64,000 nt of DNA from positions 1,550,001 through 1,614,000 of the forward strand of contig NZ_CANLXG010000001.1 in NCBI RefSeq assembly GCF_947495025.1, given 5' to 3'. Below, piece by piece: positions 35,548 through 46,990 of this stretch. The position numbers were made by a program, and so were the translations under genes. Source of the stretch: an uncultured Roseobacter sp. (lineage in GTDB: Bacteria; Pseudomonadota; Alphaproteobacteria; Rhodobacterales; Rhodobacteraceae). The notes under the pieces are model-generated. The model saw only the letters and a list, made by a program, of their open reading frames with translations, did no database searches and was not told where the DNA came from. How positions within the stretch are numbered: position 1 is the first letter of the stretch; the number at the start of each line of letters is the position of its first letter.

Positions 35548-37959
35548 ATGACCAGTTCATCAAAGCCCGAAAAAAATTCTGATCCGGACATGGACACGCA
35601 CCTGATCGTAACGGTGCATGGCATTGGCGAACAGGAAGCGGGGGAAACCGTCGATTCTGTCGTTGGTGCTGCGACAGCCACCTTTTACGACCGTACGGAT
35701 GGCGCGGATTCGGTACTAGTGGAAAAAGACGTCATCAAACTGTCCGAAACGCGGTTCGGCGCACAGGAACGTCAGGCGAAACTCTATCCGGTGCACCTGC
35801 GTCGGGTACGACGCGCGCTCAGGGCATCACGGCATGAGCAGGCAATTTTTGCCGAAGTCTACTGGGCAGATAAATCCCCTGCCCCACAAGGCGCGTTCTG
35901 GACCATGTTTGACCTGCTGCGCGTTGTTCTGGGCCTCGGCTATCTGGCGATGGAAAACGCGGAAAGCAACCGGGGTGCATTCACTGTAGGGCTGGTTCAT
36001 CTGTTTACGTGGTTTTTCTACGGCCTTGTCGCACCGCTGAATGCCATGCTTCTGACAGGCGCGATCATAATGCTGGTCGACCTTTCTCCCTTCAAAATCG
36101 ATGATCCGCTGCCTGTCCTGATGGTCCTGTTCTTTCACGGCAGTGTGACTTTCGGGCTTGGCTGGCTGATCCTCAGGACCGTTGCAAAGACGTACCTTGT
36201 CAGGATATTCGCCATTGGCCTTACCGCACTGGGTGCATTCATTCTGGTGATCGCAACCACCCGATGGATCGGAGTTGATTTTGACCAGGGTTTCTGTCGT
36301 TTTCCCGCGGCAGAGGAGCCCACGCCAAAAGAACGCCTGGAATGCTTTGTCCGGCTGAGCATCGACCTGCTGGGTATCGTCTGGTTTATAACGGTGTTTC
36401 TGGCGCTTCTGACTTTCATACCGGCGTTGATTGCCAAACAGAAAACACAGTTTCTGGCATACAGATATGGCCCCTCCCGTCTGAGACGCGCTCTGGCCCG
36501 GCAAAAAATGATACGTGTGGCACGAAAAGGATCTGACGCGCGCAGGCCCTCGCGTCTGAAGCGTCCTGTACGGGGCCACAAGACCGGGAGCTTCCTGTTG
36601 TGGCTTCTGACCACAGGCATCGTTATCAGATCGTTTCTGCCCTGGCGCACGCCAAATGACGCAGGCAAAAAAGAATTCCTGCGCATTGAGGATCACGTGC
36701 AGGGGCAACGCGCGATTTTCGCCCCGATCTGTGCGGCAATGGTAATCTTCTGGATGGTTTTCAGCTCGGCATTCTGGCTGACTTTCGTAAGCGTTTTGAA
36801 CAGGCTTTCCACATCCTCCACCCACGCTGGCCCCCATACCAGCCCGCACGTACCTGACTTCTTTCTGCGCGATATCTTCGAGGGTAACCTGAAAGATGCC
36901 CTTGGCACTATGTCCATCACCACGCTGTTATTCATGGTGCTGCTTGTCGCTGCCGGTGGACTGATCTGGCGTCGCAAATCGCTTGCAGAAAAACTGTATC
37001 TCAGACCCGAACGTCTGAGCCGGGTGATCCTCAATCCAGTTCTTCAGGTGCTGCTGATGATCATTGCGCTGGCGATTTTTGCGACACTGATCTACCTCCT
37101 GTGGGAGGATCCGGGGCATCTGTTTTCCAGCTTCTTGCCTCAATGGCTCATCTTTCAGGGTACGCCGCCTGCCTATCTTCAGACATTGTCGCAGCTTCTG
37201 CAGGATCTGTCGGCACCTGCCAATGCGGTTCTGCTTCTGATCGGGCTGGCGATTTACAACTTCAATCATGTAGTGGCAGGCGGGCTTGGTATTGTGCGCG
37301 ACATCGTTACCTATGCCACACAATCCAGATGCAGATGGCTGTCGACTATGCGTTCGCGCGAACGCAATTTTGCGACGCGCAACGATATCAACAACCGGTT
37401 CAAGCGCGTTATCCAGTATGGTCTGGAGACTTTTGATCCGGTCCGGGTAACGATTATTTCTCACTCGCAGGGGACTGTTCTGGCGACACAGATGCTCCAG
37501 GACCCGGACATCCATCGTTATTTCAGGAAACAGGGCAATCCGCCGATCAAACTGATCACCATGGGATCACCGGTAACGCACATCTATCGCCGCTATTTCA
37601 AGGAGTTCTTTCAGGTAGACAGGACCCGGATGCCTCCCGGAACCCAATGGTTCAACATTCACCGTGAGGACGACTTTGTGGGCACGAGGATCGGCGAAAA
37701 CCTGACCACCGACGATGCGGGACTGGCACGAAATGCATCCGTCGATCCGGGCGGACACTCCGGTTACTTCACGGATTTCCAGGTCTGGAACCATATCTGG
37801 GATCGAAAATTCGTTGGTTTCAGGCTGTTTCCCGGTGTCGCCGACAGGGCCGAGCGGTCCCGCCCCGGATCAGAACGGTCAAAGAGGCCGGCCAGACAGC
37901 GAAACGTCATCGCCCGCAAACGCCGGTCCGCGCGGCGCCGGCGGTCTCGCAGGCAGTGA
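35548..37959 (+). CDS. Multi-pass membrane protein with split alpha/beta-hydrolase fold (803 aa)
   Basis: A lipase-type motif VHGIGEQ lies near residue 20, yet the serine-nucleophile elbow SHSQG (S640) comes about 615 residues later. Between them are roughly ten hydrophobic segments (from about residue 130 to 580), interrupted by a basic loop around residues 310-350. The C-terminal region after S640 carries further Asp/His candidates (EDDFVG, GGHSGYF), followed by an Arg-rich tail. The protein therefore looks like an alpha/beta hydrolase into which a membrane domain has been inserted. It is not visibly linked to neighbours. Esterase or lipase activity at the membrane is an inference. Confidence 0.78.
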   Translation: MTSSSKPEKNSDPDMDTHLIVTVHGIGEQEAGETVDSVVGAATATFYDRTDGADSVLVEKDVIKLSETRFGAQERQAKLYPVHLRRVRRALRASRHEQAIFAEVYWADKSPAPQGAFWTMFDLLRVVLGLGYLAMENAESNRGAFTVGLVHLFTWFFYGLVAPLNAMLLTGAIIMLVDLSPFKIDDPLPVLMVLFFHGSVTFGLGWLILRTVAKTYLVRIFAIGLTALGAFILVIATTRWIGVDFDQGFCRFPAAEEPTPKERLECFVRLSIDLLGIVWFITVFLALLTFIPALIAKQKTQFLAYRYGPSRLRRALARQKMIRVARKGSDARRPSRLKRPVRGHKTGSFLLWLLTTGIVIRSFLPWRTPNDAGKKEFLRIEDHVQGQRAIFAPICAAMVIFWMVFSSAFWLTFVSVLNRLSTSSTHAGPHTSPHVPDFFLRDIFEGNLKDALGTMSITTLLFMVLLVAAGGLIWRRKSLAEKLYLRPERLSRVILNPVLQVLLMIIALAIFATLIYLLWEDPGHLFSSFLPQWLIFQGTPPAYLQTLSQLLQDLSAPANAVLLLIGLAIYNFNHVVAGGLGIVRDIVTYATQSRCRWLSTMRSRERNFATRNDINNRFKRVIQYGLETFDPVRVTIISHSQGTVLATQMLQDPDIHRYFRKQGNPPIKLITMGSPVTHIYRRYFKEFFQVDRTRMPPGTQWFNIHREDDFVGTRIGENLTTDDAGLARNASVDPGGHSGYFTDFQVWNHIWDRKFVGFRLFPGVADRAERSRPGSERSKRPARQRNVIARKRRSARRRRSRRQ

Positions 37960-38115
37960 CATTTTCAGAGGAGAAACATTCGGGGCGCACCCTGCGCCCG
38001 AGATCAGATACAGCGCGCCTCGACCGCGCTGAACACTGCTGATATCAGGAGCGCTTCTTTTCTGTCCGAAAAACCTGGCCCGGGCAGTGCAGCAGGCACA
38101 GCAGTTTTTCAGCTT

Positions 38116-39878
<1,763 letters not shown>

Positions 39879-39950
39879 TCAGTTGCAAAGTTCCACGGAT
39901 CCGGGATGATGAAAACCAACAAGAGTTTCATCTGAGATGTGGATTTCCTT

Positions 39951-40811
39951 ATGGCTGATCATTCACTGCGCAACGTTCCGCTGGACTGGGTCCGCGCCTT
40001 TGAGATCGCCGGGAGAACCGGAAGTTTCACGGCGGCCGCCAGGGAAAGCAACGTTACACAGGCGTCCATCAGTCAGCGCATATCGAACCTAGAAAAGCGC
40101 ATCGGTGCGCAGTTGTTTGTGCGGAACGCGCGTGGTGTCACGCTGAGCGTACAGGGGGAAGCCTGGTTGCCCTATGTCTCGGGCGCGCTTCGCAGTCTTG
40201 ACGAAAGCTGCGAAGAGCTTTTCGGCATCCTGCAGGACAAAATTACGATTTCCGCCAGCGCCTCGGTAAACGAACTGTGGATGTCACCACGGCTGTGCAG
40301 ATGGCAAAGCGAAACAAGGTCGCAGATCGTGCTTTCGACGATAGTGCTTCAGGCCGACACAGGCCTGCTGGACGCAACAATACGTGTTCAGTATGGGCTC
40401 GGCGCGGGCGAAGAGTACCACAGGGCGCCGCTGTTTGCAGAGCAACTCAGCCCGGTCGCCACTCCGGCACTGATGGCTGGCCGGACCTCGTGGACAGATC
40501 TCGACCGCCTTGGTGTTTCCGGCCCCCGGCCTGGCTGGCAGGCGTGGTCCCGGCACACAGGCGACCCGCTTACCCCCGTTCCGAAGATCCGGTTTGACAG
40601 TTTTTCGGCTGCTCTTTCTGCGGCTCTTTCAGGTGCCGGGGTCCTGCTTGCCTCGCTCCCGCTGTGCGCGGATCTGCTGGAACGGGGCACACTGGTACGC
40701 CTCTCCGACCATGTTCTGGAGCCGCCGGAGACCTACTGGATGATGGCCAGGAAAGACAGATTGACCAGGTCTCAGTGGCACAAAGTGGCAAAGGTTTTTG
40801 CCCTGACCTGA
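39951..40811 (+). CDS. LysR-family regulator, likely of tmpAB
   Basis: The N-terminal HTH is clear: FEIAGRTGSFTAAARESNVTQASISQRISNLEKRIG (split here only by reading), followed by a 200-residue substrate-binding domain. It is divergent from tmpA with a 102-base shared space, the classical layout for a LysR activator of the neighbouring operon. The effector would be the phosphonate or a pathway intermediate, by inference. The ATG at 39951 is preferred over a GTG at 39939, which adds four residues; neither has a strong ribosome site. Confidence 0.85.
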   Translation: MADHSLRNVPLDWVRAFEIAGRTGSFTAAARESNVTQASISQRISNLEKRIGAQLFVRNARGVTLSVQGEAWLPYVSGALRSLDESCEELFGILQDKITISASASVNELWMSPRLCRWQSETRSQIVLSTIVLQADTGLLDATIRVQYGLGAGEEYHRAPLFAEQLSPVATPALMAGRTSWTDLDRLGVSGPRPGWQAWSRHTGDPLTPVPKIRFDSFSAALSAALSGAGVLLASLPLCADLLERGTLVRLSDHVLEPPETYWMMARKDRLTRSQWHKVAKVFALT

Positions 40812-41301
40812 CACTGTCGCGTGGCAACCCGCTACCCCGCCTTTGACAGGCTGTGCTGCGGCTCCGTCCCTGTTCGGTCAGCGTCAAAAACGGTTCTCCG
40901 GAATGCGTCCGCGCGCATCAGGCCGTCCGCCGGTCGCTTCTGAACAAAACCATGCCGTCGAAATCCGAATGCATCATATGGATGCCGGAAGTGGCTTTGT
41001 TCTCAGCCGGTAAATGTCCCGGGTCGGTGTACCGGTACTGGAAAAGCCGGTCTGTGCAGAACCATGAGTCCTCCGTACACAAAAACCAGCAGGCTCTGTT
41101 GTGACCCGGCCATGCGGTGGCTGGAACGTTTGTCAGCACCGGCGCGGTCGCAAACTCCGACCCCGGTGGAACCGGGGCCGGAAATACTGCTACCGCATTG
41201 AGCAGTCTTTCGCTCAGCACAGGGCATCCGGCCGGTACCGGCCGCAAACAGAGACGTGCTCTCGTACACGGCGCCTGCAAAAGCCACCCTGGCTGAAGAA
41301 C
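40812..41301. other. Gene-free stretch
   Basis: I see no supported gene in these 490 bases between the LysR gene and the small lipoprotein. Open frames exist on both strands but lack sites and family features. No clear terminator hairpin with T-tract was found. Confidence 0.5.
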
Positions 41302-41490
41302 TCAGAAACCGGCCGCAGTGGTTGCCAGGGCCTGATTTCGCGCATCGACCCTTTGCTGTACTGCGGCACAGGCCTGAATATCGCCTTCCATGCATGCTGC
41401 ATCCAGTTTCTTGCCGGCGCTGATTTCAGCAGGCGTGTCGCAGGCGCTGAGCCCAAGTACTGCAAGTAAAAGGTATCTTTTCATGGTCAT
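41302..41490 (-). CDS. Small predicted lipoprotein (60-62 aa)
   Basis: The start MKRYLLLAVLGLSAC is a compact lipoprotein signal with lipobox LSAC. ATGs at 41490 and 41484 are both possible; the second gives the better signal. The mature 45 residues hold one further Cys pair region (AACMEGDIQACAA). No family is recognised and the ribosome site (AGAAAAG) is weak, so this short gene is less certain than its neighbours. It stands alone between gene-free stretches. Confidence 0.6.
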   Translation of the reverse strand: MTMKRYLLLAVLGLSACDTPAEISAGKKLDAACMEGDIQACAAVQQRVDARNQALATTAAGF

Positions 41491-41642
41491 TCTTTTCTCG
41501 GTTATGATGTTTCACGCCCGTCACAGAACAGGCGCACATGTATTGAGGTGCATGGCGCCGGCAGTCCGGCGCATGCCCTTTCGTTTCGGTTGGTGTTCCT
41601 GACCGGTGGAGTTGTCTGGTTGTCCTGATCAGTCGCAACAGG

Positions 41643-42860
41643 TCAGGTGTCTCTCAACCACGGCGCGCTGTCGTCCAGCCCGTCCCGTTGAGACATTTTT
41701 TTTCGGTAAGCGGACGGCGTCTGACCGGTTAAGCGTTTGAACGCGCTGTAGAATGACGAACGCGCGTTAAAGCCCACATCATAGGTGATCGTCAGCACAG
41801 ATCTGTCGGTCATCGTGAGAAGGTTCTGCGCCTCAGCGACCCTATAGCCATTCACGAAGTCAAAAAAGCTGAGCCCGATCTTTTCGTTCAGCGTTTGTGA
41901 AATGTAATTTGGTGACGCCCCGGTGTGACGTGCAAGCGCCCAGAGCGAAAGATCCGGGTTACGATACAGATGGTCGGCCTCCATTGCTGCACGCAGCTTG
42001 CGGGCAATGCGTTCAGAAGCCTCCGCGCTCAGCGACGATTTTTCGTATCGTGCCCCGGTCGGAGGGACAGTGGGACTGATCGGTTCCGGATCTGCGGGGT
42101 CGGGTACAAGTGGCGGGCGTTGCCGCAGACCCCAGAGAACCGCTGCCGCAACCAGAGCGGTTCCGGCCATGCTGGCGGTGACATTGTATGATGGCGGTAT
42201 CCCGGTTTGCCCGGCGTCCAGAGCAAAGAAAAGGAGAGCCGTCTGAGACAACCAGAACAACCCGCCAAGCCCGCCGATCACATAAATCCAACGCAGTTCG
42301 TGCTGTTCAGTGCTGGCATAGACATCACGCAGTTTCAGCCGGAAACGTACAAGGCGACGCACAGTCAGGAAAAGATATACGGCGATCTGAGGATAAACGG
42401 CGAGTTGAAGAAGCCCCATGCAGACTGCAAGGGCTATGGTCCAGGCAGCGTCCAGATCCACATTATCTGACGTCAGAGCCTCACTGACGTGGGGTGGCGA
42501 CACCAGCACGAGCAGTGCGACGCAGATTGCAAGACCGGGTAATACAAAGTGCCGCGCAAGACGCGCCGGACGTCGTTGTGCCGAAGACGTCAGAGTGAAG
42601 ACGTACATCCAGAAGAGAGGCGCGAGCAAAAAGGAACTTGGCCAGACAGCAACGTCGATCGCCGGTCCGTAAGCGGCCGGCATTGCCTCTGTGAGGCGTC
42701 TGAATGCATCCGGACCATTATTCACCGCCACGGCTGCGAGAAATGCTGAGAAGTTGCTGGCCACGGGGGAGCGTTTTGTCTGCATCAGACAAAATACGGC
42801 ACCAAAAACTGCGATGGCGAAGGTGCCGGTACTGGTCAGTTCAATGATGATGTCATCCAT
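41643..42860 (-). CDS. AraC-family regulator with N-terminal membrane domain
   Basis: The first 250 residues contain about seven hydrophobic segments. The C-terminal 100 residues form an AraC-type HTH pair: LSLWALARHTGASPNYISQTLNE, then VLTITYDVGFNARSSFYSAF and FKRLTGQTPSAYRKK. Membrane-embedded AraC regulators of this layout sense signals directly from the membrane or periplasm. I chose the ATG at 42860 (MDDII); the frame extends to 43046 but that part overlaps no supported start. The gene lies 79 bases behind a serine hydrolase gene, and may control it. Confidence 0.85.
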   Translation of the reverse strand: MDDIIIELTSTGTFAIAVFGAVFCLMQTKRSPVASNFSAFLAAVAVNNGPDAFRRLTEAMPAAYGPAIDVAVWPSSFLLAPLFWMYVFTLTSSAQRRPARLARHFVLPGLAICVALLVLVSPPHVSEALTSDNVDLDAAWTIALAVCMGLLQLAVYPQIAVYLFLTVRRLVRFRLKLRDVYASTEQHELRWIYVIGGLGGLFWLSQTALLFFALDAGQTGIPPSYNVTASMAGTALVAAAVLWGLRQRPPLVPDPADPEPISPTVPPTGARYEKSSLSAEASERIARKLRAAMEADHLYRNPDLSLWALARHTGASPNYISQTLNEKIGLSFFDFVNGYRVAEAQNLLTMTDRSVLTITYDVGFNARSSFYSAFKRLTGQTPSAYRKKMSQRDGLDDSAPWLRDT

Positions 42861-42939
42861 GCCGTAAACTCTCCCAATCTGCCCCCGGAAGCCAGCCCAC
42901 AGGCATGGTGACGTCCGAAAGCCTGCCAGCCAGGCCTCG

Positions 42940-43950
42940 TCAGCCCTCCACGAGCTGACGGGAATATGTGTCCAGGGCCCCGTTCCGGTTGGTAACGGCG
43001 GCGCGGACCCGCCCCGTACCGAGCTCAGCCGCAACAACCGAGTCAAAACCGAGATTCCGCCCCTGATGCCAGATCGTGGTGCCCCGCGAAATAAAAACTC
43101 CCAGACCCGATCCCTCGCTTACCGGCGTGACCATGCGTTCAGCCAGTACAACGGGAATGATCGCGTGGCGGGCGCCGCCGAGCGCATGCAGCACCGCCTG
43201 AAAAACTCTGGCCAGGTCCGATGCAGTCGCCCAGAGGCCTGCCGCAGCACTTTCAGGATGCCTCCTGAAACCTTCCGGAAGCGGCCGGCCATTCCCGAAG
43301 GAACCGTGCGCGAAATGATCCGGTGGCGTGATCGCAAAGGTGGCCGCTGATGCGCCAACCGGTTTCAGAACTTCTTCTGCGGTGTATGCCCCGAAGGCCT
43401 TGCCGCTTACGTCTTCGATCAGGGCCTGTAAAACCATGGTGCCGCCACCACTGTACCGGAACGGGCCGAACAGCCTGCGTCGCGCCCGGATCGCGCCCGA
43501 GTTGGCTGGCGGGTGGCCCGCGAGGATGTCGGACAGGTCAGGCAGCTTTTCCCCGGCGCCATAACCCACGAACCCGCTGACTGTGGTTCCTGCCGTGTGA
43601 GACATGAGTTCGGCAATTGTAGCTGTTCCGCCTCTTGGACCTGGCAGTTGCCAGTTGCGCAGGTACCGGTTGACCGGCGCATAAAGGTCAACGCGCGCGT
43701 CGCGCACCAGTGTCAGAACCGCAAGAGCCGTAACGGTTTTCGAACATGACGCCACCTGAAACAACGTTTCATCATCAACCGGGCTCTGAGCACGGGCCAT
43801 GCCACTGTGCCGGGCCGTCAGCAAACCGCCGTTTATCGCAGCGACCTGATAGCCGGGTAACTCCGGTACGACCTCATCCGCTGATGCCGGTCGCGGTGGA
43901 GGGGTCAGGACGGCCGCGAGGCCGGTTGCGTTAAAAGTACGTCGGTTCAT
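42940..43950 (-). CDS. Serine hydrolase, beta-lactamase/class C esterase family
   Basis: The 336-residue protein has the SxxK motif S68-C-S-K71 and the second-motif tyrosine in FRYSGG (Y166); a third motif reads WHQG in place of KTG. This is the penicillin-binding-protein-like serine esterase/class C lactamase family. An N-terminal twin-arginine-like start (NRRTF) and hydrophobic stretch suggest export, though the signal is short. The ATG at 43950 is preferred; the frame extends to 44001. Whether it hydrolyses lactams or esters is not known. It precedes the membrane AraC gene in one transcription direction. Confidence 0.85.
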   Translation of the reverse strand: MNRRTFNATGLAAVLTPPPRPASADEVVPELPGYQVAAINGGLLTARHSGMARAQSPVDDETLFQVASCSKTVTALAVLTLVRDARVDLYAPVNRYLRNWQLPGPRGGTATIAELMSHTAGTTVSGFVGYGAGEKLPDLSDILAGHPPANSGAIRARRRLFGPFRYSGGGTMVLQALIEDVSGKAFGAYTAEEVLKPVGASAATFAITPPDHFAHGSFGNGRPLPEGFRRHPESAAAGLWATASDLARVFQAVLHALGGARHAIIPVVLAERMVTPVSEGSGLGVFISRGTTIWHQGRNLGFDSVVAAELGTGRVRAAVTNRNGALDTYSRQLVEG

Positions 43951-44289
43951 CGGGTGGATCTTTCTGAAATAAAACAGGCACCAGTCGCTCTGGCGGATCA
44001 CCTGAAGGTGACTTTATCCCATGAAAAAATCGCCCTGACCTGCAGGGTTGGACAGAAATACTGCTCTGAACGCTGTCTTTCACGGGCAGTGGCAGTATGC
44101 GCATTCCACCAGACTGCCCGTAAGCTTGTTCCGCGCAGGCTGCGCGCGTTCACGTGCGGGGATGATGCCACTTTCCGCGGTCTGCAAAATGGCCCGTTTT
44201 GATCAGACAGCACAGGTCATCGACGGGCGCCGCCGCCACGTGTCAGGACGAGCAGACGCGCGTTATCCGTTCAGTCCCTGACTGAAAAT
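43951..44289. other. Gene-free stretch between the hydrolase and rhaK
   Basis: No coding region is supported in these 339 bases. It contains the promoter region of the serine hydrolase gene and the 3' end of the rhaR-S-T-P-Q-U-K transcript. I saw no clean terminator with T-tract. Confidence 0.5.
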
Positions 44290-45693
44290 TCACGGCCGGC
44301 AGGGCGCCTTTTGCATCCGGCGCTGCACCCTCTGCCGCCATAGTGTTGCATACTCCCGCAGCAGAACTGAGTGTTCTGCTGCAACCGGAACCAGGTTTTG
44401 GCCCCTCGGTGGTGCATCTGTTTTGTCGCTGACCAGCATGGCCGCACCTGCACTGGTCCCGGTCGTTCCTGTCGACCGGAACACCACTGCCCCTGTCGCG
44501 GCACTGAGCATTTCCAGGTAGAGGTTATTGCCTGCAAACGGGCCCTCAACAATGATGTGCCCCTCATGCCCGATACTGGCAAGACATTCGCAGGTGACCA
44601 GCGCAAGGTAGAGAGCCACGGCGGCACGGCGACGGCCTGTGCCAGCCTGTGGCTCGCCCCCGATCCAATCCGGGACCTCCCCCTTAAACGGACCACTGTC
44701 AGGCACCATTGCCGGCAGAAGCATAACCCGCTGTGACAGGATACCGTAAAGGTCCTCCGCCGTCGGCTCTGGTCCGGTGCCCCCCGTCGCAATATCGTGT
44801 TCGCGCCCGCCCATAAAGCGCGCTGAGGGGGCCGGGTGGCCAAGGGCCGTGACATTGATCAGGGTGTCCCGGCCCGGATCGAGCGGGACAGACCGGCCGC
44901 CAACAGACATCGCGATGACCCAGGTTCCGGTGGAAATGACGCTGAACGGGGACGTTTCTGCCAGAACATAGGGCAGAAGGGAGGCATTGGAGTCGTGGAT
45001 CCCACAGCAGACGGGCGTCGTCGGATCGAGCCCCGTAAACCTGGCAACTGATGGCAGGACCGGACCAAGTTTGTCCTGAGGTCTGCGAACCGGTGCAAGT
45101 TTATCCCTGATACCCAGTGTCCCGGCCAGGGAGGAGAATTGGGAGGTATGCGGGTTCCAGAGGTCCGTATGACATCCCAGTGAGGTGACATCCGTTGCCG
45201 CCACGCCGGTCAGCTTTGCACCCCAGTACTGCGGGTATGTGACAATGCAATGGGTGCGGTCTTTCAGGCCGGGGTCGGTCTGGAACTGCCAGAAAAGTTG
45301 TGCGCCGATGTTCAGACCGCCCGCCAGACGCGGCGAGCCGGTCTCTTCAAAAGGCGGGCGGATCGCGTCATAGGCCTGTGCGGTCTCGTCCGGGCCAGTG
45401 TGTTCATAATCCAGGATGGGTGCGGCAAGCGCGCCTTCGCTGTCCAGAAGCGCTGCACATGCACCATGCGTGGTGATGGAAATCGCATCAATGCCATGGC
45501 GCTCATTGAAATCACGCAACCCCTCCAGCAGAAAATCCCAGTGGCCCCCAACATCAAAATGTGGCCAGGGCGGACCCGGCAGAACAGCGTTGGGACGTGT
45601 GATTACGGAGATTTCGGTCAGAGTCTGCCGGTCAACCAGGGCCAGTTTCGCGTTGGTTTTACCAATATCGATGACGGCGACGTGACGCGTCAT
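44290..45693 (-). CDS. rhaK: Rhamnulokinase-type FGGY kinase RhaK
   Basis: The 467-residue protein has the FGGY kinase layout: [13 protein letters not shown] at the N-terminus binds phosphate, and [13 protein letters not shown] lies in the C-terminal ATP-binding domain. It phosphorylates L-rhamnulose to rhamnulose-1-phosphate. In rhizobial rha loci this kinase is also needed for ABC transporter function; that dual role could apply here. It is the last gene of the operon and overlaps rhaU by four bases. Confidence 0.9.
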   Translation of the reverse strand: MTRHVAVIDIGKTNAKLALVDRQTLTEISVITRPNAVLPGPPWPHFDVGGHWDFLLEGLRDFNERHGIDAISITTHGACAALLDSEGALAAPILDYEHTGPDETAQAYDAIRPPFEETGSPRLAGGLNIGAQLFWQFQTDPGLKDRTHCIVTYPQYWGAKLTGVAATDVTSLGCHTDLWNPHTSQFSSLAGTLGIRDKLAPVRRPQDKLGPVLPSVARFTGLDPTTPVCCGIHDSNASLLPYVLAETSPFSVISTGTWVIAMSVGGRSVPLDPGRDTLINVTALGHPAPSARFMGGREHDIATGGTGPEPTAEDLYGILSQRVMLLPAMVPDSGPFKGEVPDWIGGEPQAGTGRRRAAVALYLALVTCECLASIGHEGHIIVEGPFAGNNLYLEMLSAATGAVVFRSTGTTGTSAGAAMLVSDKTDAPPRGQNLVPVAAEHSVLLREYATLWRQRVQRRMQKAPCRP

Positions 45694-46004
45694 GGCATGT
45701 GGAACACAGTATCGAGCGGCGTGGCCACAGGTTCATTGCTGGGATGAGTTTGCATGATGTCTGCCATATGCGCCCACCATTTCTGCATGACGGGATGGTC
45801 CGGCAGCTCATCCATCCCGTGCTCCTCTTTGCGCCAGAGCACGGCAAAGAGCGTATCAGTTCCGGTGTCCAGATGGATCGAATAGTCCGAAACGCCGGCC
45901 TCTTTCAGAAGACCCACCAGCTCGGGCCATATCTCGTCGTGGCGTTTGATGTACTCATCCCGGCAACCGGGGTTCAGCTGCATTTTAAAGGCAAATTTTT
46001 CCAT
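45690..46004 (-). CDS. rhaU: L-rhamnose mutarotase RhaU/RhaM
   Basis: The 104-residue product is a small ferredoxin-like fold mutarotase: [22 protein letters not shown] contains the conserved His-Asp-Glu-Trp segment, and HPVMQKWW lies near the C-terminus. It interconverts alpha and beta L-rhamnose. The ATG at 46004 overlaps the rhaQ stop by four bases; the longer frame to 46028 is excluded by that coupling. Known as rhaU in rhizobia and rhaM in enterobacteria. Confidence 0.9.
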   Translation of the reverse strand: MEKFAFKMQLNPGCRDEYIKRHDEIWPELVGLLKEAGVSDYSIHLDTGTDTLFAVLWRKEEHGMDELPDHPVMQKWWAHMADIMQTHPSNEPVATPLDTVFHMP

Positions 46005-46990
46005 CAGCGCAGCCGCCACATGGACCACAGGCGCGGCAGGGCGATGACGCCGATCAGCAATGCCCCGATGACGATGGACATCACGATGCCAGGTACGTTC
46101 AGCAGACCCAGTCCGAAAGTCACAAGCCCCATCACGAAAGCTGCGATGACAACACCTGCGATGGTGCCTGATCCGCCGAGTATACTGACACCTCCTAGGA
46201 CAACCATCGTGACCACCTCAAGCTCCCAACCCGTGGCGATGGAGGGCCGCGTGGAACCGAGCCGCGCGGTCAGGCAGATCGCAGCAACACCGGACATAAG
46301 ACCCGTAAGGAGAAACAGGATGAATTTTACGCGGTTTACACGGATGCCCGAGAACATCGCACCGGTGGCATTGTTGCCGATGGCATAGACCGTGCGTCCG
46401 AAATTGGTCTTGTGAAGAAGTACAGCATAGATGACGGCGATGAGGGCAAACAGCACGAATTCAAATGATATCACCCACCAGACATACCCCTGACCAAACC
46501 ACGAAAAGCTCTCGGGATAACCCCGGAACGCCTGATCGCCCAGTACGATGTAGCTGATGCCGCGGAACAGGCTCATCGTGCCGATCGTCACAACGATAGA
46601 GGGCAGCCCCATCCGGGTGACCAGCACGCCATTGAACGCGCCGCAGAGCAGGCCGACCCCAAGGCCGATCAGCACCAGACCCGGCGTGCCCACGCCCATC
46701 TGCACTGCCGCCCCCATTGCGGTCGACGCCAGGGCAATAATGGAGGCGACCGAAAGGTCAATTTCACCCGAGATGATCAGGAGCGCCATTGCGAAGGCAA
46801 TCATCGCCTTTTCGGTGAAATTGAAAGTCGCGTCGCTCAGATTCCAGGCGTTCAGAAAATAGGGTGAGGCAAAGCTGTTGGCGACAAAAATGCCAACCGC
46901 AACAAGCAGCAGGAGCGTCTCCCAGCTCTTCAGCCGCTGCTCCATCGGAGAGCGCAGGCGGTCGGGGATAATGCGTTCTGTCGTGCTCAT
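46004..46990 (-). CDS. rhaQ: Rhamnose ABC transporter permease RhaQ
   Basis: The 328-residue protein is an RbsC-type permease with about nine helices and the GxxGALNGxLVT-like segment ([31 protein letters not shown]). It pairs with the next permease to form the membrane channel of the rhamnose importer. Its start overlaps the rhaP stop by four bases, and its stop overlaps the rhaU start. Whether it is the P or the Q member is assigned by gene order in the rhizobial locus. Confidence 0.88.
   Translation of the reverse strand: MSTTERIIPDRLRSPMEQRLKSWETLLLLVAVGIFVANSFASPYFLNAWNLSDATFNFTEKAMIAFAMALLIISGEIDLSVASIIALASTAMGAAVQMGVGTPGLVLIGLGVGLLCGAFNGVLVTRMGLPSIVVTIGTMSLFRGISYIVLGDQAFRGYPESFSWFGQGYVWWVISFEFVLFALIAVIYAVLLHKTNFGRTVYAIGNNATGAMFSGIRVNRVKFILFLLTGLMSGVAAICLTARLGSTRPSIATGWELEVVTMVVLGGVSILGGSGTIAGVVIAAFVMGLVTFGLGLLNVPGIVMSIVIGALLIGVIALPRLWSMWRLR

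Noticed and set aside
35827..36849. 340-codon minus-strand open frame under the membrane hydrolase gene
   Set aside because: It has many Gln, His and Lys residues and no hydrophobic or domain pattern; it is the reverse reading of membrane-helix codons.
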